A DNA stretch of 46,601 nt from contig SYLI01000077.1 of NCBI GenBank assembly GCA_005809105.1, positions 1 to 46,601 on the forward strand. Reading direction: 5' to 3'. The DNA is from Verrucomicrobiales bacterium (lineage in GTDB: Bacteria; Verrucomicrobiota; Verrucomicrobiia; Limisphaerales; UBA1100). Positions 1 through 7,603 of the stretch are shown piece after piece. Both the position numbers and the translations under genes were made by a program. The notes below the pieces were generated by a model, which saw nothing but the letters and a program-made list of their open reading frames with translations, was not told the DNA's origin and did not search any database. Within the stretch, counting starts at the first letter, position 1. The number at the start of each line of letters is the position of its first letter.

Positions 1-353
1 CGTACTTCGAATGCCTGCACGAGCTCACGCTCATCGTGGACTTGATGAACGAGGCTGGCATTGCGGGCATGCGCTTCTCCATCTCGGAGACGGCCAAGTG
101 GGGGGATGTCTCCGTTGGCCCGAAAATCATCGACGCGTCGGTTAAGAAACGGATGCGCGCGGCTCTGAAGAACGTGCAGTCGGGCCGGTTTGCGCGTGAG
201 TGGGTGGCCGAATACAAGGGCGGCTACAAGCGCTACAACGCGCTGCTCAAACAGGGCGAGAAGCATCCTATCGAGGTCACCGGCGCACGCCTGCGCGCGC
301 TGATGCCGTGGATGAAAAAGCGTTCCATCAAAGGCGCACAGGCCGCCTATTAG
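1..353 (+). CDS. ilvC: Ketol-acid reductoisomerase, C-terminal part (partial, 5' end outside window)
   Basis: The reading frame is open from base 3 to the TAG at 351-353 and gives about 116 residues. They match the end of the all-helical knotted domain of class I ketol-acid reductoisomerase: ECLHEL with its Mg-binding glutamate, IVDLMNEAGI, SISETAKWGD, GPKIID, QSGRFAREW, and a final IEVTGARLRALMPW. The enzyme converts acetolactate or acetohydroxybutyrate to the dihydroxy acids of Val/Leu/Ile synthesis, using NADPH and Mg2+ in the cytosol. The NADPH-binding half lies outside the window. No terminator is obvious before the next gene. Identification is firm. Confidence 0.95.
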   Translation, partial: YFECLHELTLIVDLMNEAGIAGMRFSISETAKWGDVSVGPKIIDASVKKRMRAALKNVQSGRFAREWVAEYKGGYKRYNALLKQGEKHPIEVTGARLRALMPWMKKRSIKGAQAAY

Positions 354-414
354 CTCCTCTGCCTGCGAACAATATGTGCTGGCGGCAGGTGGGATGCCCT
401 GCTAGATTGGAACT

Positions 415-1401
415 GTGAGTGGAGGAAAGTTTAAGGCCATCATCCTGGTTTTGACGCTCGCATCCAGGGCATGGGCTCAGGAAGCGCCCGCCGGGGAGCC
501 GACCGTGCCTCCACCCAGCTTCGATCAGAACAAGACCGCGCCGGCAGCCTCCGACCAGAACAAGACCACACCGGCCGTCAATCCCGACCAGCCTGCAGTG
601 CCGGAACCGTCCACTGAACCTGTCATTCCCCCGCCGCCAAAGATCCGGATGCCCGAGCCCATCAACGGTGTCGATTTTGGAACATTCATCCGTACCAACC
701 CATTCCGGCTGGTTCGGCCCGAAGACAAGCCGGTAACCAAAACTACTGCGCCGCCGCCACCGCCGCGGTCTAGCGTGCGCGTCACCGGCATCGTTGTGTT
801 TCGCGGCAAGGAGAAGGTGTTCTTGGAAGTCAAGAGAACCGGCGAAAAGGATCCCTCGCACTATACGATGGAAGCAGGCGAGGTGGTGGATCGCATCAAG
901 GTGGTCAGCATCGACCCGGACAAGGGCGTCGTGAAATTGGAGAACGACGGACAGGCAAGCGTCGTGTTCTTTGACGAGGAGCAGACTAAGACCAGCACGA
1001 CCGAAGCGTTTCCCTCGCGCGGCGGTTTTCCAAGCAGCACGGGCGCTAGTGGGTTCCAAGGTTCCCGTGGCAGCAGCGGCGCAACGCAATTCGGGCAGCC
1101 GAGTGGTGGCAATCCCGGCGCTTCGGGATCCTTCGGCACTCGCGGCGGTGCTAGGGGCGGTGGCAATCCCGAGGGTAGTCTTAAAGGAGTGCCCACGCGT
1201 CGCCCTCGTGGAGACAACTTGGAGTCACCGGCCAATCCCACGACCATGCCGCGCGTGGCGCAGGCGCTTCCGCAGTGGTTTGACTTCGACAAGGTGGTGC
1301 AAACACAGATGGTGGCCGCCAATCAGATTCCCACCCAGCGTGAGCTCCCCCGGGGCGTGTTCTCGACCGAAGTGCCCACCGACCTGCCGGTGCGAAAGTA
1401 G
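415..1401 (+). CDS. Secreted Pro/Gly-rich protein with a GspC/PilP-like core domain
   Basis: A 328-residue protein with a GTG start at 415. It begins with a short Sec signal peptide: lysines at residues 5 and 7, a hydrophobic run at 8-16, and likely cleavage after AWA at 19-21. A Pro/Gln/Asn-rich linker covers about 22-85. A compact beta-rich segment (about 119-187: SVRVTGIVVF, YTMEAGEVVDRIKVV, GVVKLENDG, VVFFDEEQ) resembles the small periplasmic domain of type II secretion GspC or type IV pilus PilP. A Gly/Ser-rich tail follows at about 195-275. The domain match is from pattern only; no other secretion gene is nearby. It may instead be a lineage-specific envelope protein. It converges on the minus-strand gene ending at 1409, with 7 bases between them. 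Confidence 0.6.
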   Translation: MSGGKFKAIILVLTLASRAWAQEAPAGEPTVPPPSFDQNKTAPAASDQNKTTPAVNPDQPAVPEPSTEPVIPPPPKIRMPEPINGVDFGTFIRTNPFRLVRPEDKPVTKTTAPPPPPRSSVRVTGIVVFRGKEKVFLEVKRTGEKDPSHYTMEAGEVVDRIKVVSIDPDKGVVKLENDGQASVVFFDEEQTKTSTTEAFPSRGGFPSSTGASGFQGSRGSSGATQFGQPSGGNPGASGSFGTRGGARGGGNPEGSLKGVPTRRPRGDNLESPANPTTMPRVAQALPQWFDFDKVVQTQMVAANQIPTQRELPRGVFSTEVPTDLPVRK

Positions 1402-1408
1402 GCACACG

Positions 1409-2734
1409 TCAGCCTGCGGCGCAGGGTGCCAAGATGGCTTCGGGCATTCCGTGAAGCACCTTCTTGTCCGAAGGACAAATCGTTGCGAGTGCGCCGCCCA
1501 GCACGGCTCGCGCTTGGTCGCCGTCGCCCCTCACAAAATAGTACGGACTTAACCGGACACGCCCTGCCATCGATACGGCTTGGTCGCTCTCGAAGTCGAA
1601 GTATTGGGCCTCGAACACTTTCGTGCGCTGGAATCGCTGAAGCACGTGCGGCGAGCTCTCAAATCGCCCGATGGCCTTCTCCACTGCGGCAGCCCACGCT
1701 TCCGCCGAAAGGTCGTTGCCAATGGACACTCCACGCGCGCCCCAGGCTTCGGCTGAGAATCCCGATGGCTTGAGCACCAGCGCGCGGTCGCGCTGGGAAA
1801 GCGATGCGAGCTGCCGCCAGTCGGTGAGGTTGAGATCGGGCAGGGCCGCGTGCGGTGGCAAGGGGGTGGGATCCACCACCCAGGTTTGGGGAACCCACTC
1901 CAGCAGCTTCCCAAAAAACGCCCCACCCAACTCCTGCCGCCAGAATTCGCGAAGGTTGCGGTTCCACAGCAAGGCCAGCAGAAGTTTTTCCTCAAACAAC
2001 GGCTTGGGTGTCGGCGTCATCCACAACTGCCGGTTCGCCGAAAGTCGGAACAGTTCGGCGGCGACCGGCACGTTTTCCACGTCGAAGAGTTCAAAGAAAC
2101 GGTAGACGGCCGTCCCTTCGGACAGCGCTGCGGGCGAGGGCCCCGCTACGGAGAATCGTGGCCCCAGTTGCTGCGCCAGCCACTTCATCTCAGGACGGTA
2201 CACCGCGGACTCATCCGAAACGATGATGCGCACGTCGCGCGCTTCGCCAAAAATGCTTTCGAAACCGCGCAGCATGCCTGCCGCGCCGCCCAATACGGGG
2301 CCGTGGGTTGCGTAGGTTTGATTCAACCATGCGGTCAGGCCAATGCCGCCGGGAATACTGTCCAGTTCAGTGATGCGCAAGCCTTCCTCAGTCAACAGCA
2401 GGTCCGGCCGGATGACCCGCGGCACCTCATTCTTAAACACCTCATTGCGCTGCAGCGCGATGAGCTCAGCGGGCTTGCCTTGATCGAGCAGCGCCGCGAT
2501 CCACCCGGGCTGTTTGCCTTCGGCGCTGAGCCGGTAGAGGCGGTTTGCGGCGCGGTTAAACTGCAGCAACACACGCCCGAGAAACTCCAGTTGTCCCGCC
2601 ACGCCGGCATCCAGTTGGAACGGCCCCGTGGCGATGCGCCACTCATGTCCATGGAACAAACCTTGGGCAGGCAGCTGTGAGCGGACGAAGTGCGCGCGGG
2701 CGCGGTCGTCGGGGGCGGTAGGCGCGACATTCAC
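1409..2734 (-). CDS. Conserved hypothetical protein, possibly ATP-grasp fold
   Basis: A 441-residue protein, GTG start at 2734, 8 bases after the proA stop and therefore probably last in the same transcript. I do not recognise a named family. Features suggest a (circularly permuted) ATP-grasp enzyme: an early ITELDSIPGGIG stretch like the acidic Mg-binding loop of such enzymes, and in the last third VLKPSGFSAEAWGARGVSIG, which resembles the lysine plus glycine-rich loop that contacts ATP. It ends with RLSPYYFVRGD. No signal peptide or membrane segment is seen. If the fold is right it would ligate a carboxylate to an amine or thiol; the substrate is unknown. The neighbourhood (proline, arginine and histidine genes) suggests small-molecule or peptide metabolism, which is inference. 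Confidence 0.6.
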   Translation of the reverse strand: MNVAPTAPDDRARAHFVRSQLPAQGLFHGHEWRIATGPFQLDAGVAGQLEFLGRVLLQFNRAANRLYRLSAEGKQPGWIAALLDQGKPAELIALQRNEVFKNEVPRVIRPDLLLTEEGLRITELDSIPGGIGLTAWLNQTYATHGPVLGGAAGMLRGFESIFGEARDVRIIVSDESAVYRPEMKWLAQQLGPRFSVAGPSPAALSEGTAVYRFFELFDVENVPVAAELFRLSANRQLWMTPTPKPLFEEKLLLALLWNRNLREFWRQELGGAFFGKLLEWVPQTWVVDPTPLPPHAALPDLNLTDWRQLASLSQRDRALVLKPSGFSAEAWGARGVSIGNDLSAEAWAAAVEKAIGRFESSPHVLQRFQRTKVFEAQYFDFESDQAVSMAGRVRLSPYYFVRGDGDQARAVLGGALATICPSDKKVLHGMPEAILAPCAAG

Positions 2735-2742
2735 AGGCCAAA

Positions 2743-4026
2743 TCAGGCGCGGATCTGGCCCGTGCCAATGCCCAGCCAGCGGTAGGTGGTGAGTTCCTCC
2801 AGACCCATCGGGCCGCGCGCGCCCACCTTGTCGGTGCTAATGCCAATTTCTGCTCCCATGCCAAATTCGCCGCCATCGGTGAAACGAGTGGAGGCGTTCC
2901 AGTACACGGCCGCGCTGTCCACCTCAGAGAGGAAATGGCGTGCCGTCGCTTCGCCGGTCGTGACAATGCTCTCCGAATGCGCGCTGCCATACTGGGCGAT
3001 GTGTTCGATCGCCGCAGACACTCCCTCCACCACGCGCACATTGAGGATGAAGTCATTGTACTCCGTGTGGAAGTCATCCTCGGTGGCGGCCTTGAGTTTC
3101 CCGGCGGCTACGGGCACGGCGCCAAGGATGGCCCGGGCCTCGTCGTCCGCCCTGAATTCCACCTGGCTGGCCGCCATGCTTCGGGCGACACGCGGGAGAA
3201 ACTCCACCGCCACGGCCCGGTCCACCAGCAGCGTCTCCATGGCGTTGCACACGCCCGGCCGCTGGCATTTCGCGTTGAACGCAATGGCCTCCGCCATTCC
3301 CAGATCGGCGTGGCCGTCCACGTACACATGGCAGACTCCCTTATAGTGTTTAATCACCGGAACCCGGCTGCATTCGGTCACGGCGCGGATCAGCCCCTCG
3401 CCGCCCCGCGGCATGCAGAGGTCCACGTATTGCGTGAGTGAGAGCAGCGCGCCGATGGCCTCGCGATCGGGCGTGGGAACCATCTGAATCGCGTGTTCGG
3501 GAAACGCCGGAACGTGCCGCCGCGCCGCCTCTACCATGATGCGGGCGATGGCACTGTTGGAGCCCAACGCTTCCTTGCCGCCGCGCAGGATGGAGGCGTT
3601 GCCGCTCTTGAGGCAGAGCCCAGCAGCATCGGCCGTGACGTTGGGCCGCGACTCGTAAATGATGACCACGACTCCCAGCGGCGACGACACTTTCCTTAAA
3701 CGCAGCCCGTTGGGGCGGGTGCGTTCGTCGAGCACCCTGCCGACGGGATCAGGCAGCGCCGCCACCTCGCGCAAGCCACGAGCCATGGCGCCAATGCGCA
3801 CCAAATCCAATCGCAGCCGGTCGAGCATGGCGGCAGAGAGCCCCGACTTGTGGCCGGCGTCCAGATCCACGCCATTGGCGCGCTGGATCTCTTCTGATTG
3901 CGATTCCAACGCATCGGCCATCGCAATGAGGCAGCGGTTCTTCTCCTCCGTAGAAAGGCGGGCCAAGCTGCGCGCGGCGGCCTTAGCCTGCCGGCCCAGT
4001 AGCGCCATCTGTTCATTCAAGGACAT
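2743..4026 (-). CDS. proA: Gamma-glutamyl phosphate reductase
   Basis: Second enzyme of proline synthesis: NADPH-dependent reduction of gamma-glutamyl phosphate to glutamate semialdehyde. About 427 residues, the normal family length. It has the ALDH-like fold with YESRPNVTADAAGLCLKSGNA, GGKEAL, DLCMPRGGEGLIRAV, the catalytic cysteine in FNAKCQRPGVCNAMET, and the C-terminal ASTRFTDGGEFGMGAEIGIS signature followed by RGPMGLEELTTYRW. The start is placed at ATG 4026 (MSLNEQMALLG), which fits family N-termini; an upstream in-frame ATG at 4059 would also clear the preceding gene. Its partner proB lies 7 kb away on the other strand. It sits between an L,D-transpeptidase and an ATP-grasp-like gene. 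Confidence 0.96.
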   Translation of the reverse strand: MSLNEQMALLGRQAKAAARSLARLSTEEKNRCLIAMADALESQSEEIQRANGVDLDAGHKSGLSAAMLDRLRLDLVRIGAMARGLREVAALPDPVGRVLDERTRPNGLRLRKVSSPLGVVVIIYESRPNVTADAAGLCLKSGNASILRGGKEALGSNSAIARIMVEAARRHVPAFPEHAIQMVPTPDREAIGALLSLTQYVDLCMPRGGEGLIRAVTECSRVPVIKHYKGVCHVYVDGHADLGMAEAIAFNAKCQRPGVCNAMETLLVDRAVAVEFLPRVARSMAASQVEFRADDEARAILGAVPVAAGKLKAATEDDFHTEYNDFILNVRVVEGVSAAIEHIAQYGSAHSESIVTTGEATARHFLSEVDSAAVYWNASTRFTDGGEFGMGAEIGISTDKVGARGPMGLEELTTYRWLGIGTGQIRA

Positions 4027-4062
4027 CCGTTTTTGGAGTTTATGGGATGAGGGCTGCAATTG

Positions 4063-4638
4063 CTAGAATTCGTGGATCCAGACGAGACTGCCCGTGGGCA
4101 GCTCGTCGTGCAGGGGCAGCAAATCGGCCGCCGCCATGTGGATGCAGCCTTGGGAAGCGGGACGCCCCAGGGTGGTCTCGTCGCCCACGCCGTGGATGTA
4201 GATGTAGCGTGCGTGGGTGTCCTGAAGGCCGCCGCGATTGTGGCCCGGCTCCAGTCCGTCCAACCAGAGAATCCGGTGGGCGATGGCCGCGTCGGGCTGG
4301 CCGTCCCATGTGTGGCCTACGGGCACTCTGGCTTTAAACACCGTGCCCATGGGCAGACCCCCGCCAATCTTCTCCGCCACGCGGTGCAGGCCCAGCGGTG
4401 TGCGATTCGACCCCGACTCCTGTCCCACGCCAAATCGCGAGGTGGAGATGCGGTGACGGGCGTGCGAAAGATATCCCGGGAACCCTCCCGCGCAGCCACT
4501 GGAAAGGCGATGGCGCCGCGACAATCGGCGCAGGACGCACAAAGTTTGACTCGCGACGCAGATGAACAGGGCCCAATCGGTGGCGCGCACCCCCAGCCGA
4601 AGGCATGCGCTGGCAAATTGGGCGTGAGGGTCGGTCAC
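4063..4638 (-). CDS. L,D-transpeptidase (YkuD domain) with atypical active-site motif
   Basis: A 191-residue YkuD-domain protein. The GTG at 4638 overlaps the TGA of the upstream gene (GTGA), which decides the start. Family marks: VASQTL near residue 29, ISTSRFGVG (64-72), RTPLG, IGGGLPMGTVFKAR, HRILWLDGLEP, YIYIHG with His149, and the catalytic cysteine in ASQGCIHM (Cys165). The usual motif is S/T-H-G-C-x-R, so His is replaced by Gln and Arg by His. There is also a basic stretch of about 20 residues (37-63) before the first catalytic strand. No signal peptide is visible, though these enzymes crosslink peptidoglycan outside the membrane; the anchored small protein encoded just upstream may be a partner (inference). 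Confidence 0.85.
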   Translation of the reverse strand: MTDPHAQFASACLRLGVRATDWALFICVASQTLCVLRRLSRRHRLSSGCAGGFPGYLSHARHRISTSRFGVGQESGSNRTPLGLHRVAEKIGGGLPMGTVFKARVPVGHTWDGQPDAAIAHRILWLDGLEPGHNRGGLQDTHARYIYIHGVGDETTLGRPASQGCIHMAAADLLPLHDELPTGSLVWIHEF

Positions 4639-5054
4639 GGTTGCGGCACCAGTCGTTCTTTGGGAAGGAAAAATTCTGCGCCCGGCACAGCACCCACGCG
4701 CAGCCCGTCGGCCGACCACGCGGCGCGCCCCCATTTGGAGAGGGCTTCGGCGTGTGTTCCCACCACGCCCAGTTCATGGCGCGCGGTGAATCGCTGGGTG
4801 CGCTTGTCGCGCCCGATGAACACCCGCAGGCGCACGGCCAGCCCACGAGTTTTTCCATCCATGTGGGGCTCCACATAAACATGCGCGCCGTAAATGGTGG
4901 CGTCGCCCACGCCATCGCTCCAGGCCACGGCGAGCGTGTCGCCCAAGCCAAGCGAGTGCTTGCGGATTCCCAGCACGGCGCCCGTGCCGTAGCCAATCAT
5001 GAGGCAGACGCCGGCCACCAAGAGCAGCTCCGGCAGTTTTTGCGGAAGGCGCAA
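4635..5054 (-). CDS. Small membrane-anchored protein of unknown function
   Basis: The reading frame runs into argA, but the probable start is TTG at 5054, two bases after the argA stop, giving 139 residues. That start yields a short N-terminus followed by one hydrophobic segment (about residues 8-29, PELLLVAGVCLMIGYGTGAV), so a single membrane anchor or uncleaved signal is likely. The rest is soluble and beta-rich (YGAHVYVEPHMDG, LAVRLRVFIGRD, ADGLRVGAV). Its stop overlaps the GTG start of the L,D-transpeptidase, so the two are probably translated together. I recognise no family. ATG at about 5000 is an alternative start that would cut into the hydrophobic segment. Confidence 0.6.
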   Translation of the reverse strand: MRLPQKLPELLLVAGVCLMIGYGTGAVLGIRKHSLGLGDTLAVAWSDGVGDATIYGAHVYVEPHMDGKTRGLAVRLRVFIGRDKRTQRFTARHELGVVGTHAEALSKWGRAAWSADGLRVGAVPGAEFFLPKERLVPQP

Positions 5055-5056
5055 GG

Positions 5057-6346
5057 CTAGGCGGCGGCTTGAAGGGCCTTGATCAACACCTTGGAGTGGC
5101 GCCCATTCCGATCGTATTCCTCGCGGCGCGTCGGCGGCAGCGCTTCGGGCGAGCACTCGACAAATCCGCCCTTCGATTGAAAGTAGGAGAACGCCTGCGT
5201 CGAGAGGGCGATCAGGTTGCGGTAGCCGGCCTCGCGAGCGCGGTTCTCCACATACTGGATGAGCCGGCGGCCGATGCCCTGATTCTCATGCGAGGGGCTG
5301 ACAAAGAGGTGCATCAGCTCTCCGAGGGATTGTTCGGGATAGGGACGGAGCGCCACGCAGGCGACCGGATTGCGATCAATCTCGTAAATGTAGTACTGCG
5401 CCAAGTTCTTCTCGACGTCGGTGCGGGTGCGCTTCACCAGCTCGGCGTTGGCCACGGAATCCTTGGTGAGCATCAGAATCGACCGGAGGTCCTTCTTGAG
5501 CGCGCGGCGGATCTGGCGGTACTCGTCGGCGTAGATGAGCGTGCCGATGCCGTCGTTGGAAAACACCTCCGCCAGCAGCCCTTCGTTGACGAGGCCGTTG
5601 ATGACATGCACACGCTGCACGCCCGCCTTGCAGGCGGCGATGGCGTGCTGGGCGAGGGACACCTGTTTGGTTCCCACAAACGCCTTGGCATCCTGCATGC
5701 GCTTGGCGAGATCGGCCACGAGCACCTGCCGGATGACTTGACCCTGTTGAACCAGCCCATCGGTCGTGGTGATGAAGATGAGCTTCACCGCCCCGAGCGC
5801 CTCGGCTACGGCCAGCGCCACGCCGTCGGAGTTTACCCGGTAGGTGCGGCCCTCTCCGTCAAATCCCAAGGGAGGTATCACCGGCACCACTCCCTGCGCC
5901 AGCAGCGTCTGCAACAATTCCACATCCACACGCTCCACTTTGCCGGTGTAGAGGTGATCCACTCCGCCAAGGATGCCCATGGGGTGGGCGATGATGGCGT
6001 TGGAACAGGCGGCGCGCAGGTCGTTGGCAGAAAGCCCTTCGAGGATTTCGTGCGTGAGGCGGTTGGCGGCCGTGAGTGCCAGCTTGAGTGTCTCGGCGTC
6101 CGTCACGCCCGTGCCGTCCACGTTGGAGGGCTTCACTCCCTCCTGTCCGGCCAGCGCCTCAATCTGGGCGGCCGCGCCATGCACCAACACCACCCGGATG
6201 TTGAGCGAACGCAACACCGCGATATCCAGCAGGATGTTGGCGAAGTTCTCGCTGGTGACGATGGCGCCGTCCACCGCAAGGATGAAGGTCTTCTCGCGAA
6301 ACCTCGGGATGTATTGAAGGATGCCTCTGAGGTCGGTTGGCTTCAC
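5057..6346 (-). CDS. argA: Amino-acid N-acetyltransferase (N-acetylglutamate synthase)
   Basis: First step of arginine synthesis: acetyl-CoA plus glutamate to N-acetylglutamate. The protein joins an N-terminal amino-acid-kinase-like domain (FILAVDGAIV, VVLVHGAAAQIE, VPVIPPLGFDGEGRTYRVNSD, KLIFITTTDGL) to a C-terminal GNAT domain (MHLFVSPSHENQGIGRRLIQ with the acetyl-CoA loop QGIGRR, then FSYFQSKGGFVE). This is the classical ArgA layout, about 429 residues. The start is set at GTG 6346 (VKPTDLRGILQYIPRFREKTF), where family similarity begins; a TTG at 6406 is in frame but adds unlike sequence. The kinase-like domain usually carries arginine feedback control (known for the family). Confidence 0.93.
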   Translation of the reverse strand: MKPTDLRGILQYIPRFREKTFILAVDGAIVTSENFANILLDIAVLRSLNIRVVLVHGAAAQIEALAGQEGVKPSNVDGTGVTDAETLKLALTAANRLTHEILEGLSANDLRAACSNAIIAHPMGILGGVDHLYTGKVERVDVELLQTLLAQGVVPVIPPLGFDGEGRTYRVNSDGVALAVAEALGAVKLIFITTTDGLVQQGQVIRQVLVADLAKRMQDAKAFVGTKQVSLAQHAIAACKAGVQRVHVINGLVNEGLLAEVFSNDGIGTLIYADEYRQIRRALKKDLRSILMLTKDSVANAELVKRTRTDVEKNLAQYYIYEIDRNPVACVALRPYPEQSLGELMHLFVSPSHENQGIGRRLIQYVENRAREAGYRNLIALSTQAFSYFQSKGGFVECSPEALPPTRREEYDRNGRHSKVLIKALQAAA

Positions 6347-6418
6347 GGGCGCATTTTTTAAAACGGCTGGAATCTCTATCGCTTTTGACGCGCGATGCAA
6401 ACGCAATTTTGCGCACGA

Positions 6419-7528
6419 TTACGAGCGCGCCGCCATCCGCACCGCATCCAGCGCCGCAATGCACCGGCGATTCTCTGTGTCGGTGCCCACGCTGATGCGA
6501 ATCCACTCGGGTAGCGCGTAGCTTCCCATGGGCCGCGTGATGACACCCTCCTTCTGCATTCCCTCGAACACGCGCTGGCCGTCGCCCACTTGGGCCATGA
6601 TGAAGTTGGCGTGCGAATGAACAAACTCGATGCCGCGTTGCTTCAGGGCGCCCTCCAGCTCGGCCAGCCCGTTGCGGTTCTGTGCCCGGGTACGCTCGAC
6701 ATGGGGCGCGTCGGCCAGCGCGGCCATCGCCGCAGCCTGCGCCATGGCGTTGAGATTGAAGGGCTGTCGCACCGCCTCCAGTGCGCCAGCCAACGTGGAA
6801 TGACACACGCCGTAGCCCACGCGCAGGCCGGCGAGGCCATAGATTTTTGAAAAGGTCCGCATGAGCAGAAGGTTGTGCCGGCGGCCCTCGCGGATCTCAT
6901 GAAGCAGATCCAGCGGCGCATCCAAAAATTCGATGTACGCTTCGTCCATGACCAGCAGCACATCGTTGGGCAGCCCCTCAAGCAGGGCGAGCACGTCCTC
7001 TGCGGGCGCGAGCGTTCCTGTGGGATTGTTGGGATTGGCGACAAACACGATCTTGGTCCGTGGTGTCAGGGCGCGCAGCATGGCGGAGAGGTCGTGCCCG
7101 AAATTTCGACTGGGTGCCGTCACCACCTTGGCGCCCATCATGAGCGTGACGATGGGGTAGATGGCGAAGCAATACTGCGACATCACCACCTCATCGCCGG
7201 GGCCCAGCAACGCGCGGGCCACGAACTCGATGATCTCATTGGAGCCATTGCCAAACACCAGGTTGTTGGGCCGCACCGCCAGATGCTGCGCCAGAGCTTG
7301 GCGCAGGTAGAACGCGCTTCCATCGGGGTAACGATGCATGGCGCCGGCCGCCTGATGCATGGCTTGGATGGCCAGCGGCGATGGGCCGATCGGATTCTCA
7401 TTGGACGCCAGCTTGACGAGGTGATCCACCGGCTCGCCCAGTTCGCGAGCCACTTCCTCCAAGGGGCGGCCGGGCTGATACACCGGCAGGTGCTTCAAAG
7501 CGGGATTGAGTCGGTCGGGCAGGGCCAT
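6419..7528 (-). CDS. hisC: Histidinol-phosphate aminotransferase
   Basis: PLP enzyme converting imidazole acetol phosphate and glutamate to histidinol phosphate. 369 residues from ATG 7528 (MALPDRLNPALKHLPVYQPG), the normal family start and length. Family motifs: LASNENPIGPSP, VFGNGSNEIIEFVARALL, the NPNNPTGT substrate loop, VMDEAYIEF, and the PLP lysine in MRTFSKIYGLAGLRVGYG, ending with IRISVGTDTENR. It lies between recG and argA on the same strand, with 75 bases after recG and 72 before argA, so it is probably part of one long transcript. No other his-pathway gene is in the window. Confidence 0.96.
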   Translation of the reverse strand: MALPDRLNPALKHLPVYQPGRPLEEVARELGEPVDHLVKLASNENPIGPSPLAIQAMHQAAGAMHRYPDGSAFYLRQALAQHLAVRPNNLVFGNGSNEIIEFVARALLGPGDEVVMSQYCFAIYPIVTLMMGAKVVTAPSRNFGHDLSAMLRALTPRTKIVFVANPNNPTGTLAPAEDVLALLEGLPNDVLLVMDEAYIEFLDAPLDLLHEIREGRRHNLLLMRTFSKIYGLAGLRVGYGVCHSTLAGALEAVRQPFNLNAMAQAAAMAALADAPHVERTRAQNRNGLAELEGALKQRGIEFVHSHANFIMAQVGDGQRVFEGMQKEGVITRPMGSYALPEWIRISVGTDTENRRCIAALDAVRMAARS

Positions 7529-7603
7529 GGTGCGTCGTGTGCGGGAGTTCTCGTGTGGTGAGGAGAAGCTTAGGCCGCCATGGGCCTTGTGCAACGCCAA
7601 AGG

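Noticed and set aside
5069-6361. 430-codon plus-strand open frame over argA
   Set aside because: Mirror of argA; argA matches its family over the full length.
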